Source: Ascidiaceihabitans sp029251465
GTDB taxonomy: Bacteria; Pseudomonadota; Alphaproteobacteria; Rhodobacterales; Rhodobacteraceae
Assembly (NCBI RefSeq): GCF_042932805.1
Contig: NZ_CP170633.1
Coordinates: 2,666,001-2,730,000 of the forward strand
Length of the DNA stretch: 64,000 nucleotides
Direction: 5' to 3'
Shown here: in pieces, positions 41,569 through 50,412 of the stretch
How positions within the stretch are numbered: the first letter of the stretch is position 1
Layout: every line of letters begins with the position of its first letter
The notes under the pieces: model-generated
The model's input: the letters and a program-made list of their open reading frames with translations, nothing else
What the model was told of the DNA's origin: nothing
Databases searched by the model: none
Position numbers and translations under genes: made by a program

Positions 41569-43276
41569 GAAGTTCCGTATCAAGCGCAGCACTCCAACCG
41601 CGAGTGCCGCAACGGAAGAGACCGTGCGCCGCGCCGTTCCACAAGCGAGCGAGCCACCCGCGCAAACGCCGCCGCCTGCCCCGCAAGGCCCAGGTCGCGT
41701 TGCTGATCAATTGCGCCAACAAACAGCACGTCCGCAGCCGGCCGCCCCGCAGCCGCAGGCCCGCACCGGCGAAGTGTCAAGTGCGGCCCAAGTTGCCGGC
41801 GAGACCGACATTGACGCAATCCGGCGCGAAGGTCTGACAGGGCGCCAGTTGCGCATGGCGCGCCGCGTGGCCCAAAAACACAACCTTGCCCCGACGTCCG
41901 ATTTTGACGCGGTTCGTTTGCTGCGTGAGGCGGGTATCGATCCGTTCCAACGCTCGAATATGCTGGAACTGGTCGTTCCGCCCGCAGGTGGCGAACACCG
42001 CGAAGGTGCACCGCCCGAAATGCTTGGCCAGCTGACACCCACCCAAGCTGGTGCAGGCCGTGTGCAACTGCCCCAAACCGTACCTGCGGGTCGCGAAACG
42101 CTGCCATCTACAGAAATCAGCCCCGCTGAACGGCGCTCCCGCGAAATCACTGAAATTCAACGTGATATTTCACGTCGCCGTCGCAAGAAAATGGGTCTTT
42201 TGCTGGTCCGTTTGGCGTTCTTTGTGATGATGCCGACCCTTTTGGCAGGTTACTATTTCTACGCTATTGCCACGCCGATGTACGCCACCGAAAGCGACTT
42301 TTTAATCATCTCGAATGAAGGCTCAGGCGGGACGTCGCCTTTTGGTGGGATATTGCCACCGCAGTTTTCAACCGGGCCTGATGCGATTGCCGTGCAAGGC
42401 TATTTGCAATCCAAGGACGCGATGATCCGGTTGAACAACGATGCCGGCTTCAAGGATCACTTTACCCAAGAATGGATCGATCCAATCCAACGCTTGACCC
42501 CTGATCCCACAAACGAAGAAGCCTTTAAATTATACAAAAAGAACGTCAAAATCGGCTATGATCCGACCGAAGGCATGATCCGCATGGAGGTTGTTGCCGC
42601 TGACCCGAACGTTGCCACAGACTATGCGCGCAACCTGATCAGCTACGCCTCGGAACGCATCAACAATATTTCGCAAGGCCAGCGCGATGACGGGATGCGC
42701 GATGCAATCATCGCCTTTGACAAAGCCAAACAAGACCGCCTTGAAGCCCAAGAAAAACTGATCCGTCTCAAGAACGAAAACGGCGCTGATCCTGAGGCGG
42801 TAATTGCCGCGTATCGTGCGCAGATCACCAACTACGAAACGTCGTTGATCGAAAAAGAGCTGGAGCTAGCAGCATTGCTGGACAACTCGCGTCCGAACCA
42901 AGCCAAAGTGGACGGTGCGCGCGGTGATATCCGTCGCTTGAATGCAACGCTGTTGACACTGAACAATCGTTTGAATTTGCCCGGCGCGGACGGGTTGTCT
43001 TTGGCACAGCAAGCCGTCGCGCAACAATTGGCGCAGGCTGACCTTGCAAACGCCGATGCCAACCTGCAATTGGCCAACGGTTCGATGGAACAAGCCCGCA
43101 CAGAGGCCAACCGTCAGGTGCGCTATTTGAACGTCGCGGTTGAGCCTGTCGCATCCGAGGAACCGTCATATCCCCGCTCATTCGAGAACACGATACTTGC
43201 GTTCCTGATTTTCGCAGGTATCTACCTGATGATCTCGCTGACTGCATCTATCCTTCGTGAACAGGTAACTTCTTAG
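41546..43276 (+). CDS. kpsE: Capsule export inner-membrane protein KpsE, with long N-terminal extension
   Basis: 576 residues. The KpsE/Wzz-like core starts near residue 220: a transmembrane helix (LLLVRLAFFVMMPTLLAGYY), the YATESDFLI periplasmic start, a long coiled-coil (about 380-540), and a C-terminal transmembrane helix (TILAFLIFAGIYLMISLTAS). It bridges to the outer-membrane channel KpsD during capsule export. Before the core lie about 210 cytoplasmic residues: a Pro/Ala/Gln-rich tract and a basic helical domain (LTGRQLRMARRVAQKHNLAP). E. coli KpsE lacks this extension (382 residues). ATG 41546 is inside kpsT. Confidence 0.88.
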   Translation: MTTKPKARKFRIKRSTPTASAATEETVRRAVPQASEPPAQTPPPAPQGPGRVADQLRQQTARPQPAAPQPQARTGEVSSAAQVAGETDIDAIRREGLTGRQLRMARRVAQKHNLAPTSDFDAVRLLREAGIDPFQRSNMLELVVPPAGGEHREGAPPEMLGQLTPTQAGAGRVQLPQTVPAGRETLPSTEISPAERRSREITEIQRDISRRRRKKMGLLLVRLAFFVMMPTLLAGYYFYAIATPMYATESDFLIISNEGSGGTSPFGGILPPQFSTGPDAIAVQGYLQSKDAMIRLNNDAGFKDHFTQEWIDPIQRLTPDPTNEEAFKLYKKNVKIGYDPTEGMIRMEVVAADPNVATDYARNLISYASERINNISQGQRDDGMRDAIIAFDKAKQDRLEAQEKLIRLKNENGADPEAVIAAYRAQITNYETSLIEKELELAALLDNSRPNQAKVDGARGDIRRLNATLLTLNNRLNLPGADGLSLAQQAVAQQLAQADLANADANLQLANGSMEQARTEANRQVRYLNVAVEPVASEEPSYPRSFENTILAFLIFAGIYLMISLTASILREQVTS

Positions 43277-43277
43277 T

Positions 43278-44111
43278 ATGAAACACGTCTCTGTCGCCGA
43301 TTTTGCCATCGGCAACGACCTTCCGTTAACCATCATCGCTGGCCCCTGCCAATTGGAAAGCGCCGATCACGCGCAGATGATTGCGGGAAAAGTCAAAGAA
43401 GCCTGTGATGCTTTCGGGGCGAACTACATCTTTAAGGCCAGTTTTGACAAAGCCAATCGCACATCAATTTCAGGCGTGCGTGGCCCTGGAATCGACGAGG
43501 GGCTTGCGATGCTTGCCTCTGTCAAAAAGGCGATTGGCGTGCCGGTTTTGACGGACATCCATACCCCTGAACAATGCGCAATCGCTGCTGAGGTGTGCGA
43601 TGTTTTGCAAATCCCTGCTTTGTTGTGCCGGCAAACCGACCTGATCCTTGCCGCTGGGAAAACCGGTGCTGCTGTTAACGTCAAAAAGGGCCAATTCCTC
43701 GCCCCTTGGGACATGCAAAATATCGTCACCAAGATCGAAAGCACTGGCAATCAGCGTATCCTTTTGACCGAACGTGGCACGTCATTTGGCTATAATACGC
43801 TGGTGACCGATATGCGCTCTTTGCCGCAAATGGGCATGACTGGATACCCCACAGTGATGGATGCAACCCATTCTGTTCAGCAACCTGCGGGTTTGGGTGG
43901 TTCCACCGGTGGGCAGCGTGAATTTGCCCCGCTCATGGCGCGCGCGGCTGTCGCAATTGGGACGGCTGCTGTGTTCATCGAGACCCACGAAGACCCAGAC
44001 AAATCCCCTTCCGACGGGCCCAACATGATCTACCTTGATCAGATGCCTGCCCTTGTCCAAACGCTGATGCAACTGGACGCCATTGCCAAATCAAATCCAC
44101 TGACACTGTAA
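43278..44111 (+). CDS. kdsA: 3-deoxy-8-phosphooctulonate synthase
   Basis: 277 residues, complete. LTIIAGPCQLESADHAQ is the family start; FKASFDKANRTSI and TDIHTPEQC follow; metal-ligand regions are in the C-terminal half (DATHSVQQPAG, ETHEDPDKSPSDGPN). It condenses arabinose 5-phosphate and PEP to Kdo 8-phosphate. Kdo is needed for lipid A-core and, in group 2-type capsules, for the poly-Kdo linker. Its place between kpsE and the hexose-phosphate mutase suggests a capsule-dedicated copy. It starts 1 nt after kpsE. Confidence 0.95.
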   Translation: MKHVSVADFAIGNDLPLTIIAGPCQLESADHAQMIAGKVKEACDAFGANYIFKASFDKANRTSISGVRGPGIDEGLAMLASVKKAIGVPVLTDIHTPEQCAIAAEVCDVLQIPALLCRQTDLILAAGKTGAAVNVKKGQFLAPWDMQNIVTKIESTGNQRILLTERGTSFGYNTLVTDMRSLPQMGMTGYPTVMDATHSVQQPAGLGGSTGGQREFAPLMARAAVAIGTAAVFIETHEDPDKSPSDGPNMIYLDQMPALVQTLMQLDAIAKSNPLTL

Positions 44112-44123
44112 GCGAGTTTTAAC

Positions 44124-45620
44124 GTGAACAAACCGGCCCCTTCCGTTTCCCAAAACACTTGGGAATTTCTACGCGATGCAATGATCACGCCTACGGGTTT
44201 TCGTGAATACGACGCACGTTGGCAGTATCCTGACGCGATCAATTTACCCGGGATCACGGCATTGGGTCTGGGCCTTGGTACGCAGATGCACCTGCGCGGA
44301 ATTGAACCTGTCATCGCGGTCGGCAATGATTACCGCGAATATTCGCTGTCTATCAAAAACGCATTGATGCTAGGTCTGATGCAGGCTGGCATCCACGTCA
44401 AAGACATTGGCCCTGCCCTGTCACCGATGGCCTATTTCAGCCAGTTTCACCTTGATGCGCCCGCGGTGGCGATGGTCACGGCCAGCCACAATCCGAACGG
44501 TTGGACAGGCGTCAAAATGGGCTTTGAACGCCCGCTGACCCATGGCCCGGACGAAATGAACGAACTGCGCGACATCGTCCTTGAGGGGCGCGGGCAGCCC
44601 CGCGATGGCGGTAAATACGAATTCATCCACGGCGTGCGTGAAGCGTATCTTGATGACCTCGTTGGTGACTTCAAAATGACTCGCAAGCTGAAGGTCGTTT
44701 GTGCGACGGGTAACGGCACTGCGTCGGCCTTTGCGCCCGAATTATTCCGCCGCTTAGGCGTCGAAGTTGTCGATAGCCACAACCAGCTGGACTACAATTT
44801 TCCCAACTACAACCCAAATCCCGAAGCGATGGAAATGCTGCACGACATGTCCGGCAGCGTCAAAGCATCAGGCGCTGATTTCGCACTAGGATTTGATGGT
44901 GACGGCGATCGCTGTGGCGTTGTTGACGACGAGGGCGAAGAGATTTTCGCAGACAAAGTCGGCGTGATCATGGCCCGCGATCTGGCCAAGATTTACCCCG
45001 GCTCCACCTTTGTGGCTGACGTGAAATCCACTGGCTTGTTCGCCTCTGACCCAGAGCTGAAAAAACACGACATCAAAGCGGATTATTGGAAAACCGGACA
45101 CAGCCACATGAAACGGCGCGTCAAGGAAATTGGCGCACTCGCGGGTTTTGAAAAATCCGGCCACTATTTTCTCGCAGAACCCATCGGGCGCGGCTATGAC
45201 TGCGGCATGCGGGTCGCTGTGGAAATCTGCAAGCTGATGGACCGCAACCCTGACATGACCATGTCAGATCTGCGCAAAGCATTGCCGCAGACGTGGGCGA
45301 CGCCAACCATGTCACCCTACTGTTCGGACCTTGAAAAATACGACACGCTGGAACGCTTGGTTACAAAACTGGTCGCCAAACACGAGGCCGGCGAAAAGCT
45401 GGCTGGCCGCACAATCAAAGACGTCGTGACCGTCAATGGCGCGCGCTTGATTCTCGATAACGGTGCATGGGGCCTCGTGCGCGCCAGCTCGAACACCCCG
45501 AACTTAGTGGTTGTCTGCGAAAGCCCCGAATCAGAGGCAGAAATGCGCGCGATTTTTGCAGACATTGATGCGGTCATTCGCACCGAACCTAGTGTCGGCG
45601 AATACGACCAAACCATCTAG
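44124..45620 (+). CDS. Phosphomannomutase/phosphoglucomutase
   Basis: 498 residues from a GTG start at 44124. The alpha-D-phosphohexomutase motifs are complete: the phosphoserine loop TASHNPNG, the Mg site DGDGDR, the sugar loop, and the C-terminal phosphate-binding region. It interconverts hexose 1- and 6-phosphates for nucleotide-sugar synthesis, here presumably for the capsule encoded just upstream. Bifunctional PMM/PGM, as in AlgC, is the best guess; the exact sugar is not decided. Ends the kpsT-kpsE-kdsA operon; a dispersed palindrome lies 14 nt after its stop. Confidence 0.93.
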   Translation: MNKPAPSVSQNTWEFLRDAMITPTGFREYDARWQYPDAINLPGITALGLGLGTQMHLRGIEPVIAVGNDYREYSLSIKNALMLGLMQAGIHVKDIGPALSPMAYFSQFHLDAPAVAMVTASHNPNGWTGVKMGFERPLTHGPDEMNELRDIVLEGRGQPRDGGKYEFIHGVREAYLDDLVGDFKMTRKLKVVCATGNGTASAFAPELFRRLGVEVVDSHNQLDYNFPNYNPNPEAMEMLHDMSGSVKASGADFALGFDGDGDRCGVVDDEGEEIFADKVGVIMARDLAKIYPGSTFVADVKSTGLFASDPELKKHDIKADYWKTGHSHMKRRVKEIGALAGFEKSGHYFLAEPIGRGYDCGMRVAVEICKLMDRNPDMTMSDLRKALPQTWATPTMSPYCSDLEKYDTLERLVTKLVAKHEAGEKLAGRTIKDVVTVNGARLILDNGAWGLVRASSNTPNLVVVCESPESEAEMRAIFADIDAVIRTEPSVGEYDQTI

Positions 45621-45634
45621 GTACGACAAAATTG

Positions 45635-45657
45635 GTAAGGTGCGCGTGTCGCGCACC
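45635..45657 (+). repeat. Dispersed palindromic repeat, copy 3
   Basis: GTAA, arm GGTGCGCG, loop TGT, arm CGCGCACC. It sits between the mutase stop (45620) and the convergent AsmA stop (45663). The change from GGG/CCC to GCG/CGC, relative to copies 2 and 4, preserves the stem. Confidence 0.8.
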
Positions 45658-45662
45658 TCGCC

Positions 45663-47606
45663 TCAGTCGAACAGCTTGAAGAATTGTTTCTTTAGCTTGT
45701 CCTCGATCTTGTCTTTTGCCGCGTCCTCAACCGATTGGCCGTCTTCGGTTTTCACGCCCAACGACTCTTCCACTTTACTGCGCAACGCGTCTTTGGCCTT
45801 TTGTTCCGCCTCTTCCCTTTTCTCGGAAAAATTCAGATCAATCGCTGCTTCAAAGTCCGGCAAAATGCGCGGGTTTGCCCAAGGACCCTTGATCGCCACA
45901 GGGATGGCAAGCCCCTTGCCCTTGTTCGCGCGCAACGCCGCAGGTGTGATCAAATAGTCAATGTCTTGCGCCCCCAACCCGACACGCCCTTTGCCGCGCG
46001 CCTCGTAATTCGTCAGGGCAAACAGCAAATCGCTATTGCGCAAATTGCCGCCATCCATCGTCCACGTCGCGCCCAAAGAATTGAACACTGTCGTGCCCCC
46101 CGACCCCTGCCCGCTGCGCAGCAAGCTGTCCAAATCGATTCCCTCGATCGTGCCCTGCCCCATCTTCATAGCGCCTTTGCCCGACAATGATTTCATGATC
46201 GCATCAACTGATGAACCAGATGCGAGGAACGACATTTCAAAGTCGCCTTGCCCCGTGAACCGTTCCACCGATGCTGCGTCTTTCAATAGTTTTTGCATGG
46301 CGATTGAACTCGCAAAGATCTTGCCGCCCACGGACAGACCGCTGCGGTTGTTCATCACGAATTCGCCGCTCAGCGTGCCGTCATAGGCCTGTACTTCTCG
46401 CAGTTCGAACACCGCGCGCGAGCGATCGTTTCGGATAAGTGTGCGGGTCTGGCCCAGCTTGAAAGTGCCCAAATCAACAGACGTCGCGCGCAGGCCAATT
46501 TCGCCGTTAAAACTCGCCAACCCTGATGCGTCGATGCGCGTCTTGCTCCAGCCTGAGCCTGCAGATTGACTGCCAGAGCCTGATGCCGAACCGCCTTCAC
46601 TCTCGGTTGCGCCGGTAAGATCAAGCGCACCAGCAACAAGTTGCGCGTTGACCTGTGGCACGCCATTCAGGCTGATGTCGGCAGCACCACTGATCTGGTT
46701 CCCGCCTAAATCGGCGGCCATTTCGCGCAGTGACAAGCGGCGATCAGACGTCAGCGTCAAATCCGTTTTCATTTTGATCGTGCGGCCCAATCCACGCGGC
46801 AGGTCAGCACCGCTGAGGCCCAAGCTGCGCGCAAACGCGTCGGTACTGGTCAGGTTCAAATCGAGTTTTCCCGCAACATCACCCGCTGTGCTGCCGCGCC
46901 CGCTTAGCCCTGCTGTGCCGCCATTGGTGCTGATCGTGGCCGCGAACGGTTGCACTTGCCCCGCGATGAACCCCGCAAAACTGTCGATCCTTGCGCTAAC
47001 AGCTACGTCTTGTCCGGCAGGGCGCAAAGTGGCCACAATGTCCGCTGCGCCCAAACGTTCGGGCCAATCCAGTGCCAGATCCACGCCTGAATACGACACC
47101 AGATCACTGCCTTCGGCGTCATAGATCAGGGTGGCATCCGTGACCGACAAGTGTTGAATGCTAAACGCTTGCGCCTCGCGCTCCGGTGTTGTTTCGGTTG
47201 CAATCACTGCATCGCCGCTTGCATCCGTGAACACCCAGCTCGCGCGCCCGTCCTTGCGGCTTTCCAGCCGGATTGTCGGGCTGGCCGCTTCGATGTTCGT
47301 GATTTTGATTTCACCCGTAAGTAGTGCCGCCGCATCGATCCCGATGGCTGCGTTTTGGGCGGTGAACATGGCTCCTTGGCGTGACCAATCTGCGTTCCCG
47401 ACCTCGATCCCGCCAGCAGACACGCCCAAAACCGGCCAGATCGTCATCGCCACATCACCCGTGATCGTCACGTCGCGCCCTGTCTGCGCTTTGATCTGTT
47501 CGGCGGCGATCCGCGCGATCCGATCTGCTGGCAAAAAGAACAGCGACACGATTATGACCACAATAAGCAGCAGCAAAAACCCGAATATGCGCCCGATCCA
47601 TTTCAT
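45663..47606 (-). CDS. AsmA-family protein
   Basis: 647 residues from ATG 47606 behind AAAGGAGCAGTTGGC. One N-terminal transmembrane anchor (about 8-27, FGFLLLLIVVIIVSLFFLPA) is followed by a large periplasmic beta-rich region with repeated AsmA segments (VAMTIWPVLGVSAGGIEVGN, then LALDWPERLGA) and a C-terminal AsmA domain (FEMSFLASGSSVDAIMKSLS). AsmA-like proteins form lipid-transport bridges between the membranes and influence outer-membrane assembly. The final 60 residues are highly charged and helical. The frame reaches 47792 upstream, but only 47606 has a ribosome-binding site. Confidence 0.9.
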   Translation of the reverse strand: MKWIGRIFGFLLLLIVVIIVSLFFLPADRIARIAAEQIKAQTGRDVTITGDVAMTIWPVLGVSAGGIEVGNADWSRQGAMFTAQNAAIGIDAAALLTGEIKITNIEAASPTIRLESRKDGRASWVFTDASGDAVIATETTPEREAQAFSIQHLSVTDATLIYDAEGSDLVSYSGVDLALDWPERLGAADIVATLRPAGQDVAVSARIDSFAGFIAGQVQPFAATISTNGGTAGLSGRGSTAGDVAGKLDLNLTSTDAFARSLGLSGADLPRGLGRTIKMKTDLTLTSDRRLSLREMAADLGGNQISGAADISLNGVPQVNAQLVAGALDLTGATESEGGSASGSGSQSAGSGWSKTRIDASGLASFNGEIGLRATSVDLGTFKLGQTRTLIRNDRSRAVFELREVQAYDGTLSGEFVMNNRSGLSVGGKIFASSIAMQKLLKDAASVERFTGQGDFEMSFLASGSSVDAIMKSLSGKGAMKMGQGTIEGIDLDSLLRSGQGSGGTTVFNSLGATWTMDGGNLRNSDLLFALTNYEARGKGRVGLGAQDIDYLITPAALRANKGKGLAIPVAIKGPWANPRILPDFEAAIDLNFSEKREEAEQKAKDALRSKVEESLGVKTEDGQSVEDAAKDKIEDKLKKQFFKLFD

Positions 47607-47710
47607 GCCAACTGCTCCTTTATTATGGTTACAACTTTGGTAAGCGCAGACGTGCTGCATCTCAATCCCAAACCCTTTCGCAAGGCCGATGGTTCCAGTA
47701 TAGCGACAGC

Positions 47711-49081
47711 ATGAGCACAAACCCGCCGAACCTACGCCCCGACCTCGCCCCAAAATTGCAAGTGCGCGAACCTGTCCGCACGGGCCAGCCAACCATTGGC
47801 ATGGTGTCTTTGGGCTGTCCCAAGGCGTTGGTCGACAGTGAACGCATCCTGACCCGCCTGCGCGCCGAAGGTTACGGCGTCTCGCCCGATTATGCCGGCG
47901 CGGATGCGGTGATCGTGAACACCTGCGGGTTCCTCGACAGTGCCAAGGCCGAAAGTTTGGATGCCATTGGCGAGGCGTTGAACGAAAATGGCAAGGTCAT
48001 CGTGACGGGCTGTTTGGGGGCCGAACCGGACTACATTCGCGAACACCACCCGCGCATTTTGGCCGTCACTGGCCCGCACCAATACGAGCAGGTGTTGGAC
48101 GCCGTGCACGCCGCCGTGCCGCCTTCGCCCGATCCGTTTGTCGATTTGCTGCCCGCGTCTGGCGTGTCGTTAACTCCGCGCCATTTCAGTTATTTGAAAA
48201 TCTCCGAGGGCTGCAATCACAAGTGCAAGTTCTGCATCATTCCTGACATGCGCGGCCGTCTTGCGTCGCGTCCTGCGCACGCAGTCATGCGCGAGGCCGA
48301 AAAACTGGTCGATGCAGGCGTCAAAGAACTGCTGGTGATCTCGCAAGATACATCAGCCTACGGCGTCGATATCAAACATGCGGCGGACCGTGGACACCGT
48401 GCCCACATCACCGATCTGGCGCGTGATCTTGGGTCATTGGGCGCGTGGGTGCGCCTGCACTACGTCTACCCTTACCCCCACGTGCGTCAATTGATTCCGC
48501 TGATGGCCGAGGGCCTTGTGTTGCCCTATCTGGACATCCCGTTCCAGCACGCACACCCCGATGTTTTGAAACGCATGGCGCGTCCGGCGGCGGCATCCAA
48601 GACACTGGACGAGATCGCCGCATGGCGCGCCGACTGCCCCGACATCACCCTGCGCTCGACCTTCATCGTGGGCTATCCGGGCGAAACAGAGGCCGAATTC
48701 CAAACCCTGCTGGATTGGATGGACGAAGCGCAATTGGATCGTATCGGCTGTTTTCAATACGAAAACGTTGCTGGGGCGCGGTCAAACGCATTGCCGGATC
48801 ACGTTCCGGCCGAGGTCAAACAAGAACGCTGGGACCGGTTCATGGAGAAAGCACAGGCGATCTCCGAGGCGAAACTGGCCGCCAAAGTCGGCACGCGCAT
48901 CGACGTGATCATCGACGAAATCGACGAAGACGCCGCGACGTGCCGGACCAAGGCCGACGCGCCAGAAATCGACGGGAACCTGTTTATCGACGAGGAGTTC
49001 AAGGGGTTGTCGGTTGGCGACATCGTTCGCGTTGAAGTTGATGAGGCGGGAGAGTACGATTTGTGGGGCAAGTTGGTTTGA
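47711..49081 (+). CDS. rimO: Ribosomal protein S12 methylthiotransferase RimO
   Basis: 456 residues. N-terminal MTTase domain with three cluster Cys (SLGCPK, NTCGF, GCLG); radical-SAM core with CNHKCKFC (CxxxCxxC) and IPDMRGRLASRP; C-terminal TRAM domain (DVIIDEIDEDAATCRTKADA onward). It adds a methylthio group to Asp of S12. The RimO-type IPDMRGR motif separates it from MiaB. The start ATG 47711 has only a weak Shine-Dalgarno. The next gene, of foreign look, starts 12 nt after the stop. Confidence 0.96.
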   Translation: MSTNPPNLRPDLAPKLQVREPVRTGQPTIGMVSLGCPKALVDSERILTRLRAEGYGVSPDYAGADAVIVNTCGFLDSAKAESLDAIGEALNENGKVIVTGCLGAEPDYIREHHPRILAVTGPHQYEQVLDAVHAAVPPSPDPFVDLLPASGVSLTPRHFSYLKISEGCNHKCKFCIIPDMRGRLASRPAHAVMREAEKLVDAGVKELLVISQDTSAYGVDIKHAADRGHRAHITDLARDLGSLGAWVRLHYVYPYPHVRQLIPLMAEGLVLPYLDIPFQHAHPDVLKRMARPAAASKTLDEIAAWRADCPDITLRSTFIVGYPGETEAEFQTLLDWMDEAQLDRIGCFQYENVAGARSNALPDHVPAEVKQERWDRFMEKAQAISEAKLAAKVGTRIDVIIDEIDEDAATCRTKADAPEIDGNLFIDEEFKGLSVGDIVRVEVDEAGEYDLWGKLV

Positions 49082-49093
49082 GGCTACCCTAAG

Positions 49094-50062
49094 ATGCCCA
49101 AATATTACATAAAAAGAAACAGCACGAGAGAGATCATTTCTGAAATTTCAGAAGCAGACTTCACGCGTTGGATTGCTCTTCAACGCGCAGCAATTGCATT
49201 GTCAGAAATCGAAACAATGTACTCTATTTCTGTGCGTTCATATCTCGAGTTGGAATCTTTCCTAATGGAAACCGCGCTTCAATTTTCCGCAAACCGAGCT
49301 CCACTGGAATTGTTAGACGGGACCAATGAAAACTGGTTAGAAAATTGCAATCTGAAAGTCCTAAACATCCTGAATGCGCACACGGCTTACTTGGATCACC
49401 TGCCGCAACGACTAGTAGATTTAGAGGGCTTGTGTCCTAAGCTTATTCAATCAATGAAAGCGAAAGCATCTAAAACCTTCGACTCTTGCTTTGAGTACAG
49501 AATAGTCATGCTGTTGCGCAATATTTCGCAACACTCGCACTTGCCTATTAAAGGTCAGTATTATTCCATGAAAAGTAGATATGAAGGTGATCGAGAGACA
49601 ACTCCTCCGTCAGTTCTAAGGGTCTCGATAGACCCATATTTCGTCTCACACCAACTTGTTAACGCGAAGAAAGGTCGGGCCAAAACCCGACAAGAGATCA
49701 ACGATCTTGGGCTTAGTATGCTGGACGCCAAAATGACCCTGCGGTTGTTTGTGCAGGCATTTTTTGATATTCACGATACGCTTAGAACTCTCACCGAGCG
49801 GGTCCTGGAGGACGTAGACGCTGGATTCGCAGAGTTACAATCACACCCGAAAACGCGAGTCGATTCAGACAGTTTCGGTTTCGTTCTAGAAGATGAAGGC
49901 GGGGGCAGCTATTTCTTCAGTCGAGATCTTCCCTCGACCATCAGGAAAAAGCGAGATCAATGGACCGCAATCCGCAGCGTTGCCAAACGTTACGTTTCAT
50001 CCGAGGCGACAAAGCGAAACGATACTTATTATGGTTCTGATCCGCAAATTTGGGTCAATTAA
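49094..50062 (+). CDS. Orphan helical protein with HEPN-like Rx4-6H motif
   Basis: 322 residues, not assignable by eye. The base composition is clearly more AT-rich than its neighbours, suggesting transfer. It is mostly helical, with Cys and aromatic residues spread along the length. LLRNISQHSHLPIK (R142-N-x3-H147, and H149) matches the Rx4-6H active-site motif of HEPN RNases, including the favoured polar residue right after Arg, and it lies in a helical region (EYRIVMLLRNISQ). HEPN proteins act in toxin-antitoxin, abortive infection and CRISPR. This assignment is a hypothesis; there is no nucleotidyltransferase partner next door. Position between rimO and a CDGSH gene looks like a single-gene insertion. 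Confidence 0.6.
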   Translation: MPKYYIKRNSTREIISEISEADFTRWIALQRAAIALSEIETMYSISVRSYLELESFLMETALQFSANRAPLELLDGTNENWLENCNLKVLNILNAHTAYLDHLPQRLVDLEGLCPKLIQSMKAKASKTFDSCFEYRIVMLLRNISQHSHLPIKGQYYSMKSRYEGDRETTPPSVLRVSIDPYFVSHQLVNAKKGRAKTRQEINDLGLSMLDAKMTLRLFVQAFFDIHDTLRTLTERVLEDVDAGFAELQSHPKTRVDSDSFGFVLEDEGGGSYFFSRDLPSTIRKKRDQWTAIRSVAKRYVSSEATKRNDTYYGSDPQIWVN

Positions 50063-50082
50063 CTGACAAAAGGACCACAATC

Positions 50083-50322
50083 ATGACCACACCCAATGCC
50101 CCCCAACTCGCCCCCTACCCTGTCGAAGTCGAAGCCGGAAAATCCTATTTTTGGTGCTCTTGCGGCCAGTCTTCCAAACAACCGTTTTGTGATGGCTCGC
50201 ACAAAGGGTCCGAATTCAACCCGATCAAATATACAGCCGAAGACAGCAAAAAGGTGTTCTTTTGCGGATGCAAAGCCTCCGGGAAATCACCACTTTGCGA
50301 CGGTTCACACTCCAAACTTTAG
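50083..50322 (+). CDS. Dual CDGSH iron-sulfur protein
   Basis: 79 residues from ATG 50083. Two CDGSH motifs: CSCGQSSKQPFCDGSH and CGCKASGKSPLCDGSH, each with three Cys and one His for a [2Fe-2S] cluster. This is the two-motif, soluble bacterial form related to mitochondrial Miner2. Likely roles are redox or iron-sulfur handling. The preceding frame (50050) has no support. A copy of the dispersed palindrome starts 3 nt after the stop and can act as its transcript end. Confidence 0.93.
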   Translation: MTTPNAPQLAPYPVEVEAGKSYFWCSCGQSSKQPFCDGSHKGSEFNPIKYTAEDSKKVFFCGCKASGKSPLCDGSHSKL

Positions 50323-50325
50323 CCC

Positions 50326-50348
50326 GTAAGGTGCGGGTGTCCCGCACC
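50326..50348 (+). repeat. Dispersed palindromic repeat, copy 4
   Basis: GTAA, arm GGTGCGGG, loop TGT, arm CCCGCACC, identical to copy 2 and flanked on the right by ACC. It lies between the CDGSH stop and the LexA-type promoter at 50354. Confidence 0.8.
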
Positions 50349-50353
50349 ACCCC

Positions 50354-50382
50354 TTGCAAGTGTTCTCTTTTTGTTCTATTTT
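50354..50382 (+). promoter_or_regulatory. SOS promoter: LexA box between -35 and -10
   Basis: TTGCAA (50354-50359) and TATTTT (50377-50382) are separated by 17 bp. The spacer contains GTTC (50362-50365), seven bases, GTTC (50373-50376). GTTC-N7-GTTC is the established LexA box of alphaproteobacteria such as Rhodobacter and Caulobacter. A box exactly between the -35 and -10 elements would give tight repression. The ATG of the next gene is 31 bp downstream of the -10. Confidence 0.7.
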
Positions 50383-50412
50383 GGTCTCGCGATAGGACAA
50401 AGGAACATTGCA

